Source: Novosphingobium sp. 32-60-15 (GTDB lineage Bacteria; Pseudomonadota; Alphaproteobacteria; Sphingomonadales; Sphingomonadaceae). From it: a stretch of 64,000 bases of DNA. Both the position numbers and the translations under genes were made by a program. Below, piece after piece: positions 1-8,393 of the stretch (within the stretch, counting starts at the first letter, position 1; every line of letters starts with the position of its first letter). The notes under the pieces are model-generated. The model did not search any database, was not told the origin of the DNA, and was given only the letters and a program-made list of their open reading frames with translations. The DNA lies in the NCBI RefSeq assembly GCF_002280675.1, contig NZ_NCEN01000011.1, positions 45,224-109,223 of the forward strand, in the 5' to 3' direction.

Positions 1-2
1 TC

Positions 3-737
3 TTGTTGCAGGCTGTGGGGATCAACCCGGTGGTGGTCCACGGCGGCGGTCCGCAAATCGGGGCCATGCTGAAACAACTGGGCGTGGAATCAAGCTTCGT
101 CGATGGCCTGCGCGTGACGGACAAGGCCACCGCAGAAGTGGCCGAAATGGTCCTTTCGGGCAAGATCAACAAGGAACTGGTGGGCTGGATTGCGGCGGCA
201 GGCGGCAAGGCCGTGGGCATTTCGGGCAAGGATGCGGGGCTGGTTACCGCCACCAAAGTGGAACGCACCACCAAAGACCCCGGCAGCAACATCGAGACAG
301 CCGTTGACCTGGGCTTTGTCGGTGAACCTTCAGAGATTGATCCGGCGATCATCTACACCGTCAGCGCGGCGGGCTTTATCCCGGTGATCGCGCCGATTGG
401 CGTGGGCAAGGACGGGCACACCTATAACATCAACGCCGATACGATGGCGGGCGCGATTGCCGCTGCGCTTGGCGCATCGCGCCTGTTCCTGCTGACCGAT
501 GTTCCGGGCGTGCTGGACAAGTACAAGAACCTGCTCACCGACCTGCGGCCTGCCGACATCAAGCGGCTGGCCGAAGACGGCACGATCAGCGGCGGGATGA
601 TCCCCAAGCTGGAAACCTGTGTCCATGCAGTGGAAGCAGGGTGCGAGGCGGCGGTTGTGCTCGATGGCCGCGTGCCCCATGCGATGCTGCTGGAAATCTT
701 CACGGCACAAGGCGCGGGCACTTTAATTCGCGCCTGA
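3..737 (+). CDS. argB: Acetylglutamate kinase, 5'-partial
   Basis: Phosphorylates N-acetyl-L-glutamate in the second step of arginine biosynthesis (cytoplasm). The reading frame is already open at the window edge, so the first 50 or so residues of a family of about 300 lie upstream; 244 residues are visible. The substrate-binding loop [11 protein letters not shown] is near the visible N-terminus, and the C-terminal GGMIPKLE motif typical of amino-acid kinases is present. It lies upstream of a YggT gene and folD in the same direction, an ordinary chromosomal setting. The TTG at base 3 is not the real start. Confidence 0.95.
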   Translation: MLQAVGINPVVVHGGGPQIGAMLKQLGVESSFVDGLRVTDKATAEVAEMVLSGKINKELVGWIAAAGGKAVGISGKDAGLVTATKVERTTKDPGSNIETAVDLGFVGEPSEIDPAIIYTVSAAGFIPVIAPIGVGKDGHTYNINADTMAGAIAAALGASRLFLLTDVPGVLDKYKNLLTDLRPADIKRLAEDGTISGGMIPKLETCVHAVEAGCEAAVVLDGRVPHAMLLEIFTAQGAGTLIRA

Positions 738-855
738 ACCAATTCTCGCCTAAGTGTTCGGGCGTAACACTGCTTGTTGCGCCCGTAGGGGCTCTTGTGG
801 CTGAAGGAGCGGGTCGGCTAGAAGCAGATGCCGCCCGCTTGAAGGATAAAGCGCC

Positions 856-1155
856 ATGTTTTTGTACACGCTGATTTCGATGATCAATTACCTTGTGAAC
901 ATCATCGTGATCGTGGTGATCGTGCAGTTCGTGCTCGGCCTGCTGATCTCGTTCAATGTCGTGAACATGCACAATCAGGCGGTGGCCGCCATCTGGAAGG
1001 CGTTGAACGCCATTCTTGAACCGGTCCTGCGCCCGATCCGCAAGATCCTGCCCGATACCGGCGGGATCGATTTCTCGCCTATGGTGCTGATTATCGGCCT
1101 TAACCTGCTGATGATCCTGCTGGGTGGCATTGCCGCTTCCAGCGTCGGGGCTTGA
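856..1155 (+). CDS. YggT family membrane protein
   Basis: A 99-residue integral membrane protein. Two hydrophobic stretches, about residues 5-33 and 75-95, flank a short amphipathic segment containing the [20 protein letters not shown] pattern characteristic of the YggT family. Family members are linked to membrane or osmotic homeostasis, but no precise reaction is known. It starts at an ATG 118 bp after argB and ends 28 bp before folD, so it may be cotranscribed with folD. Confidence 0.88.
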   Translation: MFLYTLISMINYLVNIIVIVVIVQFVLGLLISFNVVNMHNQAVAAIWKALNAILEPVLRPIRKILPDTGGIDFSPMVLIIGLNLLMILLGGIAASSVGA

Positions 1156-1183
1156 GCCACTTTTCCAAAAACGGGATGATGCA

Positions 1184-2077
1184 ATGACGGCTGCTGTGAT
1201 CGACGGGAAGGCTTTTGCCGAAGGCTTGCGCGCGCGGGTCGGGACGCTGGCCGCGCAATTCGAGGCGAAGGCAGGACGCAAGGCAGGCCTTGCCGTGGTG
1301 CTGGTGGGCGAAGACCCTGCCAGCCAGGTCTATGTCCGCTCAAAAGGCAAAAGCACCGTCGAAGCGGGCATGAACAGCTTTGAACACAAGCTGCCCGCCG
1401 ATACGACCGAGGCCGATTTGCTGGCGGTCGTTGCGCAATTGAATGCCGATCCTGCGGTGGACGGCATCCTTGTCCAGCTTCCGCTGCCCGCGCACATCGA
1501 CGAACAAAAGGTCATCGCCACGATTGCGCCCGACAAGGACGTCGATGGCTTTCACGTCATCAACGCAGGCCGCCTTGCGGTGGGGCAACCGGGCTTTGTG
1601 CCCTGCACGCCGCTGGGTTGTCTGATGCTGCTGAAAGACCGGCTGGGCGATCTGTCAGGGCTGGATGCTGTGGTGATCGGGCGGTCCAACATCGTGGGCA
1701 AGCCGATGGCGCAATTGCTTATCGCTGAAAGCTGCACCGTCACAGTCGCGCACAGCCGCACGAAAAATCTGGCCGAAGTGGTGCGCCGCGCCGACATCGT
1801 TGTGGCCGCTGTGGGCCGTCCCGAAATGGTCAAGGGTGACTGGATCAAGCCGGGTGCCGTGGTGATCGACGTAGGCATCAACCGCGTTGCAGGCGCCACA
1901 GTAGGCAAGACGCGGCTGGTGGGCGATGTCGACTACGCCTCGGCCGCTGCGGTTGCATCGGCAATCACGCCCGTCCCCGGCGGCGTGGGGCCGATGACCA
2001 TCGCGGTCCTGCTGCGCAATACGCTGGTCGCCGCTTATCGCAACACCGGGCTGGAACTGGCTGCGGACGCTGTTTAG
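1184..2077 (+). CDS. folD: Bifunctional methylenetetrahydrofolate dehydrogenase / methenyl-THF cyclohydrolase
   Basis: Interconverts 5,10-methylene-THF, methenyl-THF and 10-formyl-THF in one-carbon metabolism, using NADP. Length is 297 residues, as expected. The family signatures are visible: a VQLPLPAHI active-site segment, the NADP-binding segment [14 protein letters not shown] and the C-terminal [12 protein letters not shown] motif. I chose the ATG at 1184 rather than the upstream in-frame GTG at 1124, because the latter lies inside the yggT-like gene and would add 20 unrelated residues. Confidence 0.96.
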   Translation: MTAAVIDGKAFAEGLRARVGTLAAQFEAKAGRKAGLAVVLVGEDPASQVYVRSKGKSTVEAGMNSFEHKLPADTTEADLLAVVAQLNADPAVDGILVQLPLPAHIDEQKVIATIAPDKDVDGFHVINAGRLAVGQPGFVPCTPLGCLMLLKDRLGDLSGLDAVVIGRSNIVGKPMAQLLIAESCTVTVAHSRTKNLAEVVRRADIVVAAVGRPEMVKGDWIKPGAVVIDVGINRVAGATVGKTRLVGDVDYASAAAVASAITPVPGGVGPMTIAVLLRNTLVAAYRNTGLELAADAV

Positions 2078-2095
2078 GGATTGAGGCGCTTCTTT

Positions 2096-2116
2096 CCCCT
2101 CCCTTTGCGGGAGGGG
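2096..2116. terminator. GC-rich hairpin after folD
   Basis: An 8-bp perfect stem (CCCCTCCC / GGGAGGGG) with a five-base loop, followed by TT and a G-rich run. It resembles a dispersed GC-rich intergenic repeat common in proteobacteria and could also end folD transcription. There is no long T tract, so termination is only possible. Confidence 0.5.
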
Positions 2117-2159
2117 TTGGGGGTGGGCAGAGCGCAGGCCATCGTCTAGTCTGCGCCGC

Positions 2160-2927
2160 ATGAAGCGCTTTATCCCTATCGCATTGCTCACCTTTACAGC
2201 TCCGGCCTTGGCGCAACCTGCCCCGGGAGCGGCTCAGGGCCGTCCTCAGCGCGCTTATGCCAACCCCAGCGCGCTGATTGCCGCAGACATCGCCTTTGCC
2301 CGCCTTGCGCGTGAGAAGGGGCAGTGGACGGCGTTCCGCGAAACCGCCGATGACGCAGCAGAATTGTTTGAAGGCGGGCGGGTGCTTGCCAAGGCGGCGC
2401 TGAAGGATCGCAAGGACCCCGCCAGTCCCAACCAGTGGGCCCCGCGTTCTGCTTGGATCAGTTGCGATGGCTCTGCGGGCCTTACCTTTGGGGGCTGGCA
2501 GAGTCCGGGCGGCAGCAATGGCGAATATGTCACCGTCTGGCAGCGCCAGATAAAGGGCAAGGTGGCTTGGAAGTGGGTGCTGGATGATGGCCAGGCCTTG
2601 CCAACACCCTTGCGCGCACTGGATTGGGCCGAGGGTAAAGTGGCCGATTGTCCTGCCCGCAAGCCATCCCAATCCGCCAAGCCGCAGGCCAACGGCAAAC
2701 CTGAAAAGCAAAGCAAATTGCCGCCGATACAGCCACTTGCCGGGCCGATCCCGCCCAGCGATGCGCTACAAGGTACCGATAGCAAGGACGGCCAATCGCG
2801 CGATGGCACGTTGGCATGGCGATCAACCGTCCTGCCCGATGGCAGCCGCCGCTTCGCCGCATGGCTGTGGAAGGATGGCGTGATGCAAGAGGTCGTCGCC
2901 CGCAATTTTCAGGCGAATGGAGCGTAA
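2160..2927 (+). CDS. Secreted hypothetical protein
   Basis: A 255-residue protein that I do not recognise. It starts with a clear signal peptide (basic MKR, hydrophobic core, ALAQ cleavage-type end around residues 17-20), so it is probably periplasmic. The middle is rich in Trp and Gly, followed by a Lys/Pro/Gln-rich linker near residues 165-205 and a C-terminal section with regularly spaced aromatic residues. It lies 6 bp before a marC-like gene and is probably cotranscribed with it. No catalytic motif is evident. Confidence 0.75.
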   Translation: MKRFIPIALLTFTAPALAQPAPGAAQGRPQRAYANPSALIAADIAFARLAREKGQWTAFRETADDAAELFEGGRVLAKAALKDRKDPASPNQWAPRSAWISCDGSAGLTFGGWQSPGGSNGEYVTVWQRQIKGKVAWKWVLDDGQALPTPLRALDWAEGKVADCPARKPSQSAKPQANGKPEKQSKLPPIQPLAGPIPPSDALQGTDSKDGQSRDGTLAWRSTVLPDGSRRFAAWLWKDGVMQEVVARNFQANGA

Positions 2928-2933
2928 ATCCCC

Positions 2934-3554
2934 ATGTGGCAACTGTTTCTCTCCGCCTTCGTCACGCTGTTTGTGGTGATCGATCCCCCCGGTTGCGCGC
3001 CGATCTATGCCGGCCTTACTGCCAATGCCACCGCCAAACAGGCGTTCAGCATGGCGATGCGCGCCTGCCTTATCGCTACAGGCATCCTGCTGGTCTTCGC
3101 GCTGTTCGGTGAAGATCTACTGGGGGCGCTGCACATCGAACTTGACAGCTTTCGCATTGCAGGCGGGATCATGCTGTTCCTGATCGCGCTCGACATGGTG
3201 TTCGAAAAGCGCACCGAACGGCGCGAAGAACGCGCCGAAAAGGTCCGCACCTCGCAACCGCAAGTCGAAGACGTTGCCGTATTTCCCATGGCCATGCCAA
3301 TGCTGGCCGGGCCGGGTTCTATCGCATCGGTCATGCTGCTGACGGCACGGGCCAAAGGCTCGACCGAGACGTTCGTCATCCTTGGCGCGCTGGCCGCGGT
3401 CATGGTCCTCAGCTTCATCGCGCTGGTTGGCGCACGCCCGATCATCCGCGCGCTGGGATCGCAAGTAGAAGCAGTTATAACACGTCTGCTTGGCGTATTG
3501 CTCGCAGCCCTTGCCGCACAATTCGTGATCGACGGGATACAGGCTCAGTTTTAG
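2934..3554 (+). CDS. MarC family integral membrane protein
   Basis: A 206-residue polytopic inner-membrane protein. The N-terminus (FVTLFVVIDPPGCAPIYAGL) carries the MarC/YchE/YhcE family signature of a first helix ending in an IDP(x)G motif. A basic cytoplasmic loop (residues about 88-105) precedes FPMAMPMLAGPGSI, also diagnostic. About six helices are expected. MarC proteins have no proven substrate and the old link to antibiotic resistance was not upheld. The gene converges on the next one with a 2-bp gap. Confidence 0.88.
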   Translation: MWQLFLSAFVTLFVVIDPPGCAPIYAGLTANATAKQAFSMAMRACLIATGILLVFALFGEDLLGALHIELDSFRIAGGIMLFLIALDMVFEKRTERREERAEKVRTSQPQVEDVAVFPMAMPMLAGPGSIASVMLLTARAKGSTETFVILGALAAVMVLSFIALVGARPIIRALGSQVEAVITRLLGVLLAALAAQFVIDGIQAQF

Positions 3555-3556
3555 GG

Positions 3557-4186
3557 TTATTGCAGCGTAACGCGCCCGCCATCATCATTGTCGCGCTTGC
3601 TGAAAAATTGCATCAGTTGCACCAGCAGTTCACACCGCGCGCTCAGGCTATCGGCCTCCAGCAGTGCCTGCTTGGCGGCGGCATCGAACGGCGCAATCTG
3701 CGACACGCCGTTGATCAGCGACATATCATCCAGCCGTCCGACTGAATCCCAATCCACGGCATAGCCCTGGGCATCGGCAAATTTGCGCGATTCCTGCTCG
3801 AATGAAGCGCGCTCTACAGCGCTGAGTGCCTCGTTCATGTCATCGACCAGCAGTTCTGCCTCGACCTGGCGGAACGGCGTGGTCACTTCGAGTTCACGGA
3901 TGATGCGGAAGCGCGAAATGCCTTCGAGGATGATGTTATAGCGTCCGTCATCAAGCGCCTCGACATCGGCAATCTTGCCAACGCAGCCGACTGTGAACAA
4001 CGGCGCGCCCTCAACCGGTGCTTGCGGCTGGATCATTGCGATGCGGCGGTCACGCGCCAGCGAATCGCTGACCAGCGCGCGGTAACGTGGTTCAAAAAAG
4101 TGCAGCGGCAATTGCAGGCCGGGATAAAGCACCGCGCCTGTCAGCGGGAAGATCGAAAGGCGCGTCGGGTTTGCTGTGGCGCCCAT
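3557..4186 (-). CDS. LON peptidase substrate-binding (LonN) domain protein
   Basis: A stand-alone 209-residue protein made of the N-terminal substrate-binding domain of Lon protease, without the ATPase or protease domains. The hallmark FPLTGAVLYPGLQLPLHFFE lies near residues 13-32 and is followed by EPRYR. Such proteins occur next to a thioredoxin/TPR gene in many Alphaproteobacteria, as here. The start is the ATG at 4184-4186, four bases after the stop of the thioredoxin-like gene, suggesting one operon. Confidence 0.9.
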   Translation of the reverse strand: MGATANPTRLSIFPLTGAVLYPGLQLPLHFFEPRYRALVSDSLARDRRIAMIQPQAPVEGAPLFTVGCVGKIADVEALDDGRYNIILEGISRFRIIRELEVTTPFRQVEAELLVDDMNEALSAVERASFEQESRKFADAQGYAVDWDSVGRLDDMSLINGVSQIAPFDAAAKQALLEADSLSARCELLVQLMQFFSKRDNDDGGRVTLQ

Positions 4187-4190
4187 CGGA

Positions 4191-5096
4191 TCAACCGAAC
4201 ATCACAGTGGAAAGCTTGCGCCGCGTGGCCGAAACCCACGGGTCTTCCAGGCCGGTCGCCTCGAAGATCTGCAACAGCCGCGCCTTGGCCGCGCCATCGT
4301 TCCATTCCCGGTCCGTCGCAACCATCGCCAGTAGCTTGGCTGCGGCGTCATCGCGTTGGCCGCTGGCATAGAGCGCGTTGGCAAAGGCCAGTTGCGCATC
4401 CATATCGGCCGGACGTTCTGCCGCAGCCGCGCGCAAGGCGGCAAGCTCTGCCTCCTCCGGCGCGTCTTCTGCCAGGGCAAGGGCGGATCGCGCCTGCGCA
4501 ATTGCCGGATCTGCGGCAAGCGCGGGATCAAGCGCGTCCAGCACAGCCTGCGCCTCATCGCGTTGCCCCGCCAGCAACAGGGCGCGCACAAGGCCCGCAT
4601 TGGCTTGGGCGTTGTCCGGTGCGATCTCGATGATCTGGGCAAAGATGCTGACGGCACGTTCGCCATCGCCTTCAGCCAGAACCTCTTCGGCCATGGCAAG
4701 CAGGGGGGTGATATCCTGCGCCGGTTCCCCTGCCTGTACCGGCAGCTTGGCCAGCAACTGGTCAAGATATTGCCGCAACTGCGTTTCGGTCTGGGCGGGC
4801 GTCAGGTCGGCCACAGGCTGGCCCTGGAACATCGCATAGACCGTGGGGATCGAACGCACCTGAAACTGCGCGGCGATGAACTTTTCCTCATCGACGTTGA
4901 TCTTGGCCAGAACGACGCCCTTGTCCGCGTATTCAGCGGCGATTTTTTCCAGCAACGGCGTCAGCGCCTTGCACGGTCCGCACCATTCCGCCCAGAAATC
5001 GAGGATGACCAGTTGCGTCATCGACGGTTCGACCACGTCCTTGCGAAAGCGGTCTACTGCTTTCTGTTCGTCGAGGTTAAGCCCCATGCTGGCCAA
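4191..5096 (-). CDS. ybbN: Thioredoxin/TPR co-chaperone, YbbN (CnoX)-like
   Basis: A 301-residue protein with an N-terminal thioredoxin fold carrying a complete WCGPCK active site (about residues 37-42), followed by an Ala-rich TPR-like region. E. coli YbbN/CnoX is a holdase that protects substrates of GroEL and DnaK during oxidative stress; unlike that protein, both redox cysteines remain here. The start is the TTG at 5096, with GGAG seven bases upstream. An internal ATG at 5087 lies too far from that site, so the TTG start is favoured but not certain. Confidence 0.85.
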   Translation of the reverse strand: MASMGLNLDEQKAVDRFRKDVVEPSMTQLVILDFWAEWCGPCKALTPLLEKIAAEYADKGVVLAKINVDEEKFIAAQFQVRSIPTVYAMFQGQPVADLTPAQTETQLRQYLDQLLAKLPVQAGEPAQDITPLLAMAEEVLAEGDGERAVSIFAQIIEIAPDNAQANAGLVRALLLAGQRDEAQAVLDALDPALAADPAIAQARSALALAEDAPEEAELAALRAAAAERPADMDAQLAFANALYASGQRDDAAAKLLAMVATDREWNDGAAKARLLQIFEATGLEDPWVSATRRKLSTVMFG

Positions 5097-5296
5097 GATA
5101 CGTCTCCGGTAAATCTGTTGCGATTATCTCTCGCCCATAATGTGGGAAGCGCGCGGCGTTCGGCAAGGGGAAACGGGGTTTTGCCCAGAGAGTTGTGCCA
5201 ATGTGCATTTTTGGTGTTGCGCAAATCCCGACTCACCGTTAGAGGCGCCAACACCCCAGCCGGAAGGGACACTTCCAACCGGCTAGAAACGCTCGA

Positions 5297-5371
5297 GCGG
5301 GCGTAGCTCAGAGGTAGAGCACAACCTTGCCAAGGTTGGGGTCGAGGGTTCGAATCCCTTCGCCCGCTCCA
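5297..5371 (+). tRNA. tRNA-Gly (anticodon GCC)
   Basis: A 75-nt cloverleaf with acceptor stem GCGGGCG / CGCCCGC, a TAGCTCAGAGGTAGAGC D arm, anticodon loop TTGCCAA with GCC, T arm GAGGGTTCGAATCCCTT and an encoded CCA end. It is complete. All genes downstream are of mobile-element type and all genes upstream are chromosomal, so its 3' half is the likely integration site of the element. Confidence 0.97.
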
Positions 5372-5885
5372 GTTTTCTCCCATAAAATCAACGATTTCGC
5401 CGACCGGCGACCCTTGAAATTCTGGAGACAACGCCTCGCCGAGACCCCCATTGTCTCCATATTGTCTCCAATTTTGGTACAGGTTGGGGCGTCGTGGGGA
5501 AAGCCGGTCGTAGCTCGTGAATTTTGAGCCCCCTTTTGCACCTAAATTGTCGATCGATGTCGCCCGAACTTGCGCCTAGCGTTCGGTGTGAAACGGCTCA
5601 TCTTGCTGCTTGCAGTCGGACCCCTTGGTCGAGTGGCAGCGTGCTGCGCTAGAACAGCGCAAGGCAAAGTCTTTTTAGATTACCGAGGTCGCACACATTG
5701 ATATTGCCGGCCGCATAGTGCCTGACCGATCTTGAGAATCTGGCCGTCAACGGTGGACACCTGAAGAATATGTCACCGCCGGAATCTGACTGGCGTAATC
5801 GGAATGGCCCCGATCGCCGCAGAACCATCCACTCGCATTAGCCGCTGATCCCTGGGCTCGAAGCCTGTCCTCCTTCAATCAACCC
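5372..5885. other. Non-coding left-end region of the element
   Basis: No convincing gene is seen in these 514 bases. The first part contains repeated GGAGACAA/TTGTCTCC units: one GGAGACAA near 5424 and inverted copies near 5453 and 5463. These could be integrase or excisionase arm sites, but this is only a suggestion from position next to the tRNA. The rest shows stops in all frames and no recognisable motif. Confidence 0.45.
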
Positions 5886-5915
5886 GTGAAGGGTCCGCTA
5901 CGCGTGCGCGTGCGG

Positions 5916-6000
5916 CCGCAGCTTTGCTGCGGTGATTGCGGCCAGCCCCCGGCCTTTGGGGCGACTGTCGAGCGGGGTGGTCCCGCTCCTAGGCAGGAGC
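5916..6000 (+). promoter_or_regulatory. Hairpin-rich leader with possible alternative folds over a ribosome site
   Basis: Three hairpins precede the small ORF at 6007. The first is CCGCAGC / GCTGCGG at 5916-5932 with a TTT loop. The second is GAGCGGG / CCCGCTC at 5970-5988. The third is GCTCCT / AGGAGC at 5985-6000. The last two share bases 5985-5988 and so exclude each other, and the third would pair the AGGAG ribosome site seven bases before the ATG. This layout is that of a translational switch; no known riboswitch class is recognised. Confidence 0.4.
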
Positions 6001-6006
6001 CGCAAC

Positions 6007-6171
6007 ATGCCACTGGCAACCGCACAATCGCTTGGCTGGAACCTCTCCCGGACGCTGATGACGGTCATCGTCCTCATCGAAACCAATCAGGGCTACTTCG
6101 TCATCCCCGCTGACGAATTTGATGGCGACCCCGAACAGGTGGTCCGCGAATATGACCCCTTCAGCCGCTAA
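6007..6171 (+). CDS. Small hypothetical protein of the ICE
   Basis: A 54-residue protein that I cannot assign to a function. The central part (VIVLIETNQGYFVIPADEFD) looks like a compact beta-rich domain and ends in an acidic stretch. I chose the ATG at 6007 because AGGAG stands seven bases upstream; the in-frame extension further upstream runs through the hairpin-rich leader. It is the first gene inside the element. Confidence 0.55.
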   Translation: MPLATAQSLGWNLSRTLMTVIVLIETNQGYFVIPADEFDGDPEQVVREYDPFSR

Positions 6172-6276
6172 TCTCAGGCACATTTCGCCTTTTCGGCCTG
6201 CGTCCTGTCGTGCTATTCTTGCACTGCAGATTGCGCTGAGGTGGTGGTGGCGAGCGCGTCCAGACAAGGGACGCTT

Positions 6277-6756
6277 ATGACCATTTTTCTCATCCTCGGG
6301 GCCGTTGCTGGCCTCTATGTGCTCGCGCTGCTCTTCCGCCTCGCCAGCTACGCGCTGCCTGTCTATGCCGGGCTCACTTGTGCTTTCCTGCTACTCCGCC
6401 ATGATGTCGGCCAACTCGGAGCAATCCTGGGCGGACTGGCGGCAGGCATTGCCACGCTTCTGATTGGACAGGGCCTCATTGCCTTTATCCGCTCCCCCAT
6501 GCTCCGTGCCGGGATCGCGCTCCTCTTTGCCATACCCGCGGGCATCGCCGGTTTTCAAGCCGCGCACGCGCTTGGATCACTGGCAACGGACAACAGCATG
6601 CTGCTGACGATCCTTGGATCCATTGCTGCTATGGCGACATCCCTCTCGGCATGGCGAAGCGTGACGATGTCGGAGCTTGATAGGCGCGTCACCTCACAGT
6701 TTGCCGGTCCCGTGGCTGGGCAAGCCTCTACAGGCCAATCAATGTCGGCCGAGTGA
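6277..6756 (+). CDS. Hypothetical membrane protein
   Basis: A 159-residue protein with four or five predicted membrane helices covering roughly residues 2-25, 30-48, 52-75, 80-105 and 112-130, and a short polar C-terminus. No family is recognised. The start is the ATG at 6277, preceded by AAGGGA at a good distance, rather than a GTG at 6241 that would add a hydrophilic extension. It stands alone between two non-coding stretches among the early ICE genes. Confidence 0.6.
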   Translation: MTIFLILGAVAGLYVLALLFRLASYALPVYAGLTCAFLLLRHDVGQLGAILGGLAAGIATLLIGQGLIAFIRSPMLRAGIALLFAIPAGIAGFQAAHALGSLATDNSMLLTILGSIAAMATSLSAWRSVTMSELDRRVTSQFAGPVAGQASTGQSMSAE

Positions 6757-7136
6757 TGGCCGTGAGGGGGCAATACCGGTGTTCCAGTCGCTTCCTTTGC
6801 TTGGCCGATTTTGAAACGAGGGTTCAGGGCCAGCGTTCACCCGAGCCAGTGCATGCGATCAGCATCTGGCGTCCTTCCCGGCAGGACCGACCAGTACGGC
6901 CTCTTTCGATCCGCGCCCATGTCAGCAAGGCGCTTCGCTTGGCAGGCTTGCCGCAACGGTGCTTGCCGAACTTTCTTCCCCCGGCGTTCCGCCGTTCCTC
7001 GCGAGACAAGAAAGCCCGACCACACCGTCCTTCGCTAACGCTGCGGGCTGACGCTGCGGCGCCTGCCACTGGCTGACCCTTATCCGCGCATCGAGGCCGC
7101 ACTGGCGCGGTCCCGTCCAACGGAAAGGAAATACCC
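6757..7136. other. Non-coding stretch before DUF736 gene
   Basis: No gene is supported in these 380 bases: the open frames present have no recognisable protein features and no ribosome site. The last 20 bases hold the ribosome site (GGAAAGGAAA) of the following DUF736 gene. The interval probably contains its promoter, which I could not fix to specific bases. Confidence 0.4.
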
Positions 7137-7454
7137 ATGGCAAAGATCGGCAACTTCAAGATGGTTTCAGGTGAACTCCGGGGCCAGATCGTCACTCTCG
7201 CCCTTCAGGCCAAATCGGTCAGGATCGTCGCGGAAGAAAACACCAGCGGCAATGCCCCGACCCACCGGGTCCTCATCGGCGAAGTCGAAATCGGCGCAGC
7301 CTGGAAAAAGCACACCCAGGACGACCGGCCGTACCTTTCGGTGAAGCTCGACGACCCCAGCTTCATGGCACCCATTTTCGCCCAGCTCTTCGAAGCCGAG
7401 GACGGCAGTCACGATCTGGTCTGGAACCGCCCGAGCCGCCGCAACGACCATTGA
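7137..7454 (+). CDS. DUF736 family protein (copy 1)
   Basis: A 105-residue protein of the DUF736 family, small beta-rich proteins carried by alphaproteobacterial ICEs and plasmids. The family pattern is present: MAKIGNFK at the start, a central strand region with RVLIGEVEIGAAWKK, then the conserved YLSVKLDDPSF and a C-terminal LVWNRP. The biochemical function is unknown. Its start ATG has a strong GGAAAGGAAA ribosome site. A divergent second copy lies at 11775-12107. Confidence 0.9.
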   Translation: MAKIGNFKMVSGELRGQIVTLALQAKSVRIVAEENTSGNAPTHRVLIGEVEIGAAWKKHTQDDRPYLSVKLDDPSFMAPIFAQLFEAEDGSHDLVWNRPSRRNDH

Positions 7455-7463
7455 ATCGGCCAA

Positions 7464-7493
7464 GTCATCGCCCGGGTCACTCCGGGCGATGAC
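7464..7493 (+). terminator. Strong hairpin after DUF736
   Basis: A perfect 12-bp inverted repeat (GTCATCGCCCGG / CCGGGCGATGAC) with a six-base loop starts ten bases after the DUF736 stop codon. The stem is GC-rich, but no T tract follows; it is a probable terminator or mRNA 3'-end stabiliser. Confidence 0.6.
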
Positions 7494-7497
7494 GAAT

Positions 7498-7528
7498 CCC
7501 TAGTATATTGGGTGGCAGTATATTAGGG
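7498..7528. promoter_or_regulatory. Candidate operator of the XRE regulator
   Basis: The 12-bp unit AGTATATTRGGG occurs twice in direct orientation (7502-7513 and 7517-7528), 15 bp apart. The outer halves also form a near-palindrome, CCCTAGTATA at 7498-7507 against TATATTAGGG at 7519-7528. It ends 19 bp before the XRE start codon and is locally AT-rich in a GC-rich region, as expected of an autoregulated promoter and operator. Binding is inference. Confidence 0.5.
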
Positions 7529-7547
7529 TTACGCCGACCCACGAAGC

Positions 7548-7766
7548 ATGAGGCTTCGGGAGATTTTTGGGACGAATTTAAGGCGATTGCGACACGCCAG
7601 TGGGCTTTCGCAGGAGGAATTGGCGCATCGTGCCGGAATCAACCGAAACTATGTCGGCCTTCTCGAACGCGCAGCCAACTCGCCGACGCTCGACACGATT
7701 GAGCGACTCGCAGCAGAACTTGCAGTCGATCCCGTGCGATTTTTCGAAAAACCTGGCGGTCGTTGA
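7548..7766 (+). CDS. XRE family helix-turn-helix regulator
   Basis: A 72-residue protein that is almost entirely one Cro/C1-type HTH domain. It has the pattern RLRHASGLSQEELAHRAG, followed by the recognition segment NRNYVGLLERAANSPTLDTI and LAAELAVDP. It probably acts as a dimeric repressor of ICE genes. The start is the ATG at 7548. Two near-identical AGTATATT repeats sit directly upstream and suggest that it controls its own promoter. Confidence 0.88.
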   Translation: MRLREIFGTNLRRLRHASGLSQEELAHRAGINRNYVGLLERAANSPTLDTIERLAAELAVDPVRFFEKPGGR

Positions 7767-7992
7767 ACGCAAACCCACCGCCATTCACCGAATCTCAGCA
7801 GCAATTTTACAATTTCTGAACTACAAAAGGCAGATCATTGCCTCTGGGAATGTTTTGTCCCGGCAATCTGGGCTCGGCATTATCCGATGCTGGGGATAGC
7901 CCACTGCCGGATTGGGGATAAGTTCGCCCGGCTTCTCTGCGCGTTTTGCAACGGCGCAGTCACGAAACGGGTTTTGCTACAAGGAGAGACCC

Positions 7993-8256
7993 ATGTCGGC
8001 TCCTGAGTTTGCCGATGAACCACCGCAGTCAGACCGATTGAGCGCTTATGATGAGCGCCACCTTGTCACGTACCTTCGCCTGCTGGATGCCGAAAAGGAC
8101 GAGGCATCATGGGAAGAGGTGGTTTCGATCATCTTCGCCATTGATCCTGCCAGTGAGCCGGATCGCGCGCGAAGGGTCTATGATACCCATCTCGCCCGCG
8201 CCAGGTGGATGACGCAACACGGCTACAGACACCTGATGGTCCCGCGAACCCAATAG
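7993..8256 (+). CDS. DUF2285 domain protein
   Basis: An 87-residue protein composed of a DUF2285 domain, predicted DNA-binding, common in ICEs and plasmids of Alphaproteobacteria. The typical pattern HLVTYLRLLDAE, followed by W-E-E-V, then AIDPASEPDRARRVYDTHL and RARWMTQHGYRHL is intact. I chose the ATG at 7993 because of the AAGGAGAG site seven to ten bases upstream; the longer frame has no ribosome site. The 226 bases between the XRE gene and this one hold no other gene. Confidence 0.8.
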   Translation: MSAPEFADEPPQSDRLSAYDERHLVTYLRLLDAEKDEASWEEVVSIIFAIDPASEPDRARRVYDTHLARARWMTQHGYRHLMVPRTQ

Positions 8257-8393
8257 AACTGGGCATTTAGCACCAATCTGGCGCAATCGATTGTGCCTTG
8301 CCGCGGGGGAGCCCGGAACTGACTCGAGCACTTCTCTCGTCACGGCTCAGACATGATCGTTCGACTCCAAAAAAACCTCATAGGAGAGGTGCG

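Noticed and set aside
5308..5541. Minus-strand 77-residue frame over the tRNA
   Set aside because: Its C-terminus is the antisense translation of the tRNA (GIRTLDP-type artefact), a common false gene call.
6753..7076. 107-residue plus-strand frame before DUF736
   Set aside because: Arg/Pro/Ser-rich out-of-frame type translation with no ribosome site. Not supported.
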